Origin: Actinokineospora terrae
GTDB taxonomy: Bacteria > Actinomycetota > Actinomycetes > Mycobacteriales > Pseudonocardiaceae
Assembly: GCF_900111175.1 (NCBI RefSeq)
Contig: NZ_FOGI01000011.1
Coordinates: forward strand, 136,891-200,890
Direction of reading: 5' to 3'
Length of the DNA stretch: 64,000 bases
Of the stretch, positions 60,275 to 64,000 are shown one piece after another. How positions within the stretch are numbered: the stretch's first letter is position 1; every line of letters starts with the position of its first letter. A program made the position numbers and the translations under genes. The notes below the pieces were generated by a model that was given only the letters and a program-made list of their open reading frames with translations, searched no databases and was not told where the DNA came from.

Positions 60275-61608
60275 GTGTACCTGCGCGAACTCCCGCGCGG
60301 GGCCGCACGGTCGGCGGCGAGCAGGGTGCCGTCGACCGTGCTCGCCCTCGGCGTGGTCAGCCTGCTCACCGACATCTCCGCCGAGATGGTCACCGCGTTC
60401 CTGCCGATGTACCTGGTCTACGGGCTCGGCGCGGGCTACCTGCACCTCGGCCTGGTCGACGGCCTCCACACCGGCGCCACCGCCCTGCTGCGCCTCGCGG
60501 GCGGCCACATCGCCGACCGCACCGGGCGGCCCAAGGCGGTCGCGCTGGTCGGGTACGGCCTGTCGGCGGTCACCAAGCTCGGCTTCCCGGCGGCGGGCTC
60601 GTCACTGCCGCTGATCGGCGGGCTGCTCGCGGTCGACCGGGCGGGCAAGGGCATCCGCACCGGACCGCGGGACGCGATGATCACCTTCGCCAGCCCGGCC
60701 GGGCAGTTGGGGCGCGCGTTCGGCGTGCACCGGATGCTGGACGCGGTCGGGGCGCTGCTCGGGCCGGTGGTCGCGTTCACGCTGATCGCCCTGGCCGCGC
60801 CCGACTCGGTGTTCGTGGTCAGCTTCGGTTTCGCGGCGGCCGGGGTGCTGGTGCTGGCGACGTGGGTGCGCGACCCGGGCGGTCGGGTGCAACGCGTGCA
60901 GGGGGCCGGTGAACGCCAGGTCCAGCGCGATCCGGTCGGTGATCACGTCGTGCCGGAACTGGGCGGTGAGCGGGCGGTGGGTCTGGCCGGTCGCCTCGAT
61001 GCCGGTGACGGTGAGGCCGCCGTCACCGGTGCGGTGCCGTTAAGGCCGGAGCGGCTGGACCTGCGGGCGTTGCTGCGGCCCGAGTACCGGCGGGTGACGG
61101 TGCTGGCCGTGCTCCTCGGATTCACCACGGTCAGCGACGCGTTCCTGTTCCTGGCCGCCCAGCAGCGGACCGGGGTGGACCCGGGGTGGTTGCCGCTGCT
61201 GCCGGTCGGGGTCGCGGTGACCTTCCTGACGTGCGCGGTCCCGGTGGGGCGGCTCGCTGACCGGTTCGGCCGGTGGCGGGTGTTCCTGCTCGGGCACCTG
61301 CTGTTGCTGGTTGTGTACGGGTTGCTGCTGGTTGGCGGGCAATGGCCGGTGTTGCTGGTGGCGCTGGGGTTGCACGGACTGTTCTACGCGGCGACCGATG
61401 GCGTGCTCATGGCGTGCGTCGGCGCGTTGGTGCCGGAAGAGCAGACGGCGGGTGGGCTGGCGGTGGTGCAGACGGCGCAAGCGCTTGCCCGGACGTGCGC
61501 GGCGCTGGGTTTGGGGCGTTGGCGGCTACGGCTGGGTTGGGTGTGTCGTTTGTGTGCTTTGGGGTCGGGCTCGCTGTGGCGGTCGTGGTGGCTTGGCGGT
61601 TGCGGTGA
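60275..61608 (+). pseudogene. MFS transporter with 3' frameshift
   Basis: GTG 60275, 2 bases after the phosphatase stop. Typical 12-span MFS features: LTDISAEMVTAFLPMYLVYG, IADRTGRPKAV, GKGIRTGPRDAM, GRLADRFGRWRVF. Near 61510 the frame is lost: GGTTTGGGG would read GGTTTTGGGG in an intact gene, and the last membrane segment and end (GALAATAGLGVSFVCFGVGL, then VAWRLR-stop) are found one frame over, up to 61608. The unshifted frame runs on to 61945 with a non-family tail. Between spans 6 and 7 a stretch of about 60 residues (about 60890-61060) has unusual composition. Confidence 0.7.
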
Positions 61609-61784
61609 TGTGTGGTCGTGCCTGGCGTGCGGGAGCGGCGGTTGTGGTGCTGCGGTGATGGATCAGGCAGGCCGGGTCTTAGTGCGGGAGGTCGGCGTGG
61701 GTCTTTCGGCGTGGGCTTGCCAGATGCGTGCTGGGTTTCGCTGGGTGGGCGTTGGTGGTGGATGTCGCGAGGTGGAGGTGTGCG

Positions 61785-62720
61785 GTGAGGAAGCTCTTCG
61801 GTGTGGCGGCCATGGTCGCGGTGGTGGCGGCGACGGTGGCGTATGTGGTGGTGTCCGCCGAGTCGAGCGGCGCGGTGGACCTCACGGCGTCGGACTCGTT
61901 GCTGTATGTGGACAACGGCCGGGTCGGGCGGGCGCCATTGGGTGACCCGGGGGCGGGTGGGCCTGGCGGGATGCCGTGCTTGCGCGTCTACGCGGCTGGT
62001 GGCGCGGCGGTGTGCCTGCGTGCGGTTGCCGTGCCGCCGAGCTTTGAGGCCGTTGTCTACGCGGGCAATGACGCGGAGAAGACGATCCCGCTCGACGGCA
62101 CTCCCAGCCGCGCGCGGGTGTCCCCCTCGGGGCGCCTGGTGGGGTGGACCGTGTTCCGCGAGGGCGATTCGTACATGCCCGCGGGCTACTTCTCCACCAC
62201 CGCAGGCATTTACGACCGCGTCTCGGGCACCCTCTATGGCTCGATGGAGGATTTCACCGTCCAGGGCATCGACTCCCATGACCGCAACTTCTGGGGCATC
62301 ACGTTCACGCCCGACGACAAGGGTTTCTACGCGACCCTCGCTACCGGCGGCACGACGTGGCTGGTCAAGGGGGACCTTGCCAGCCGCACGATGGTTCCGG
62401 TTCGCGAGAACGCGGAGTGCCCGTCCCTTTCGCCTGACGGGGGCCGTGTTGTCTACAAGAAGCGGGTGGGGGACAAGTGGCGGCTGCACCTGCTTGAGCT
62501 GGGAACAGGGCAGGAGCGCCCCCTCGGCGACACCGCGGAAGTCGACGACCAAGCCGCCTGGCTCGACGACCGCACGATCCTGTACTCCCGCCCAGGCCCG
62601 GACGGCCACCCCGCCATCCACAGCCTGTCCACCGATCCCTCGGCCACACCCCGCTTGATCCGGGCGAACGCGACATCGCCCGTCGTAACAGTGCGAACCG
62701 ATCACTCGACTGAAGGGTGA
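61785..62720 (+). CDS. TolB-like beta-propeller secreted or membrane-anchored protein
   Basis: 311 aa from GTG 61785 with GGAGGTG 6 bases upstream. N-terminal membrane anchor/signal (RKLFGVAAMVAVVAATVAYV), then about six WD/TolB-type blades (RVSPSGRLVGWTVF, ITFTPDDKGFYATL, CPSLSPDGGRVVYKKR). No function assigned; usually a periplasmic-side binding protein. Confidence 0.82.
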   Translation: MRKLFGVAAMVAVVAATVAYVVVSAESSGAVDLTASDSLLYVDNGRVGRAPLGDPGAGGPGGMPCLRVYAAGGAAVCLRAVAVPPSFEAVVYAGNDAEKTIPLDGTPSRARVSPSGRLVGWTVFREGDSYMPAGYFSTTAGIYDRVSGTLYGSMEDFTVQGIDSHDRNFWGITFTPDDKGFYATLATGGTTWLVKGDLASRTMVPVRENAECPSLSPDGGRVVYKKRVGDKWRLHLLELGTGQERPLGDTAEVDDQAAWLDDRTILYSRPGPDGHPAIHSLSTDPSATPRLIRANATSPVVTVRTDHSTEG

Positions 62721-62740
62721 AGTGGAGATCGGGAGGGCGC

Positions 62741-63196
62741 ATGCTTGAGGAAGTCGCGGCTTTGGCCGCAGCCGGGGGAACGGCGCTGGTGGAGGCCGCC
62801 GCCACCGACGCGTGGGAGACCGCCAAGCAGAGGATCGCCGCGGTGCTCGGCGGCGGCGACAGCCGCAAGGTCGAACTGGCCGACACCCGCATGGAGAGCA
62901 CGCGAACCGAACTCGCCCCGCTCACCGGCGCCGACTTGGAGCAGGCGAGGACCGCGCACGCCACCGTGTGGACCACCCGGCTGCGCGACGCGATCGAAGA
63001 GCGCCCCGAGGCGGCCGACGCCCTCCGCGACGCCCTCGCGGCTCTGCCTGCCACGGGCATCTCGATCAGCGGAGGCGTGTACGTCGCCGGGAACTCCACC
63101 ACCGTCGCCACCTCGGGCGGCATCGCCGCGTCGGTCATCCACGGGGGTGCGTCGACCTCCGGAAACCCTCCCCAGCCGGGAGCGGCCAAGGGCTGA
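62741..63196 (+). CDS. Small helical adaptor-like protein upstream of an NB-ARC gene
   Basis: 151 aa; ATG 62741 has GGGAGGG 4 bases upstream. N-terminal helix LEEVAALAAAGGTALVEAAA followed by TDAWETAKQRIAAVLGGG and a Gly/Ser/Thr-rich tail SISGGVYVAGNSTTVATSGG, a pattern shared with small proteins encoded ahead of actinobacterial NTPase-TPR genes. Its 3' end touches the following NB-ARC frame. Function not established. Confidence 0.7.
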   Translation: MLEEVAALAAAGGTALVEAAATDAWETAKQRIAAVLGGGDSRKVELADTRMESTRTELAPLTGADLEQARTAHATVWTTRLRDAIEERPEAADALRDALAALPATGISISGGVYVAGNSTTVATSGGIAASVIHGGASTSGNPPQPGAAKG

Positions 63197-64000
63197 CCGC
63201 TCCCGGGGACACGTTCGTCTTCGCCCAGCAGGCAGTTGTCGCGTCCAGCGGCGGGATCGCCTCCCGCGGTGACCTGTTCGGGTCTGCGCCGGTAGATCTC
63301 TCGGTGCTGGCCGAGTCGGTGACCCCGCCTCCGATCAACATCACTCGACGCCTGCGAGGCCGCGAGGAGGTGATCGAAGCCCTGGCCAACCCAGCCGGAG
63401 GACAGGCTCACCTGCTGCACGGCCTCGGCGGCAGCGGCAAGACCTCGATCGCCGTCGACATCGCCCACCGCCCACTCGACCGGGACGTCTGGTGGATCTC
63501 GGCGGTCGACAGCGCCACCGTGCTGACCGGCCTGCGCACCGTCGCCCGCTTGGTCGGCCTGACCGCCGACGCGCCGACCGCGGACGAGTTGTGGGGAAGG
63601 CTCAACGGTCGCACTAGGCCGTGGCTGCTCGTCATCGACAACGCCGATGATCCTTCCTTGCTCGACTGCGACCCGGGCACTCTGGTCGCGGGCCGGGGTT
63701 GGGTGCGGCAGCCGCGTTCCGGCCATGGCCAGGTGATCATCACCAGCAGGCTGGGAGGCGATCCGGACAAGTGGGGGACCTGGCTCACCACCCACCCCAT
63801 CCGCATGCTGACCCCAGCCGACGGCGCGCAAATCCTCTTCGACCACACCAACCACCGTGGCGGTACCCAGCGCGAGGCTGAGGCCCTGGCCACCCGCCTC
63901 GGTGGACTGTCCCTGGCCCTTACCCTCGCTGGTGCCTACTTGGCGCAGGCTATCGACGACCCGTGGCCCGACCCGGCCACACCGCGCTCCTTCGCCGAGT
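63193..64000 (+). CDS. NB-ARC/STAND NTPase (runs off the right edge)
   Basis: Open frame from at least 63193 to the end of the window. PGDTFVFAQQAVVASSGGIA at the start, echoing the tail of the small gene before it; P-loop HGLGGSGKTS at about 63415-63445; Walker B RPWLLVIDNADD; RSGHGQVIITSR as a sensor segment; MLTPADGAQILF and ALATRLGGLSLALTLAGAYL (GLPL-like). No ATG or GTG with a ribosome-binding site fits the start: CTG 63193 overlaps the previous stop, and the next GTG is 63304. The rest of the protein, probably TPR repeats, is outside the window. Confidence 0.72.
   Translation, partial: MTAPGDTFVFAQQAVVASSGGIASRGDLFGSAPVDLSVLAESVTPPPINITRRLRGREEVIEALANPAGGQAHLLHGLGGSGKTSIAVDIAHRPLDRDVWWISAVDSATVLTGLRTVARLVGLTADAPTADELWGRLNGRTRPWLLVIDNADDPSLLDCDPGTLVAGRGWVRQPRSGHGQVIITSRLGGDPDKWGTWLTTHPIRMLTPADGAQILFDHTNHRGGTQREAEALATRLGGLSLALTLAGAYLAQAIDDPWPDPATPRSFAE

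Overview
The window is about 64 kb of high-GC actinobacterial chromosome. GC-rich codon use, frequent GTG starts, DUF397/Scr1-type regulator operons, a class E sortase and a mycobacterial-type SigG/SigJ-like sigma factor suggest a Pseudonocardiales-like organism; this is inference, since no rRNA or species marker is present. Housekeeping genes (argS, idi) show it is chromosomal, but much of it is accessory.

Layout. 1-1690: the end of a CRISPR array, a fragment of the 3' end of tmRNA (a typical integration scar) with its terminator, a tandem hairpin element and a 5'-truncated S66 carboxypeptidase. 2078-17063: secreted proteolysis (an M4+M28 double protease, a second M4 protease, an M1 aminopeptidase, a secreted alpha/beta hydrolase) interrupted by a STAND-TPR protein fused to an aminoglycoside-phosphotransferase-like kinase, and by an orphan C5 DNA methyltransferase. 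17231-24014: an AraC/VOC pair; a tightly coupled three-gene operon (caspase-TPR, Clp-N/degenerate AAA, GAP1-N-like); a VOC/sigma-factor pair; a glycosyltransferase; a nucleotidyl-cyclase-like protein. 24015-31113: a C-rich gene-poor stretch with DnaA-box-like sites, two Crp/Fnr regulators with micro-ORFs around them, a hypothetical, a frameshifted hydrolase, and remnants of IS5- and IS3-type elements. 31114-38096: a secreted DUF6801-like protein, a glycosyltransferase, a decayed kinase gene with repeated 3' tails, idi, argS and a secreted lipase. 38567-45237: a polyamine/ethanolamine-type catabolic cluster (permease divergent from glutamine-synthetase-like enzyme, C26 hydrolase, aldehyde dehydrogenase, SDR, FadR-type regulator) with repeated operator-like motifs. 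45241-46910: twin 70-aa proteins and an Scr1-type XRE/DUF397 operon. 47028-53964: a class E sortase next to its probable substrate, a 1678-aa SdrD-B repeat surface protein ending in LVDTG + TM + basic tail. 54307-64000: methyltransferase, phosphopantetheinyl transferase, a caspase/EF-hand/KAP NTPase, a metallophosphatase, a frameshifted MFS transporter, a beta-propeller protein, and a small adaptor-like gene followed by an NB-ARC NTPase running off the edge.

How it fits together. The best candidates for an undescribed system are the coupled caspase / Clp-N / GAP1-N operon (18157-21117), the single-protein caspase-EF-hand-KAP NTPase (55757-58297) and the STAND-TPR-kinase fusion (7946-11365). 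All combine a sensor or NTPase with a protease or kinase effector, the architecture expected of actinobacterial conflict/defence signalling. Together with the CRISPR array, the integration scar, the orphan methyltransferase, the cyclase-like protein and the NB-ARC pair at the right edge, they make the window dense in conflict-type genes. Function is inferred from domains only.
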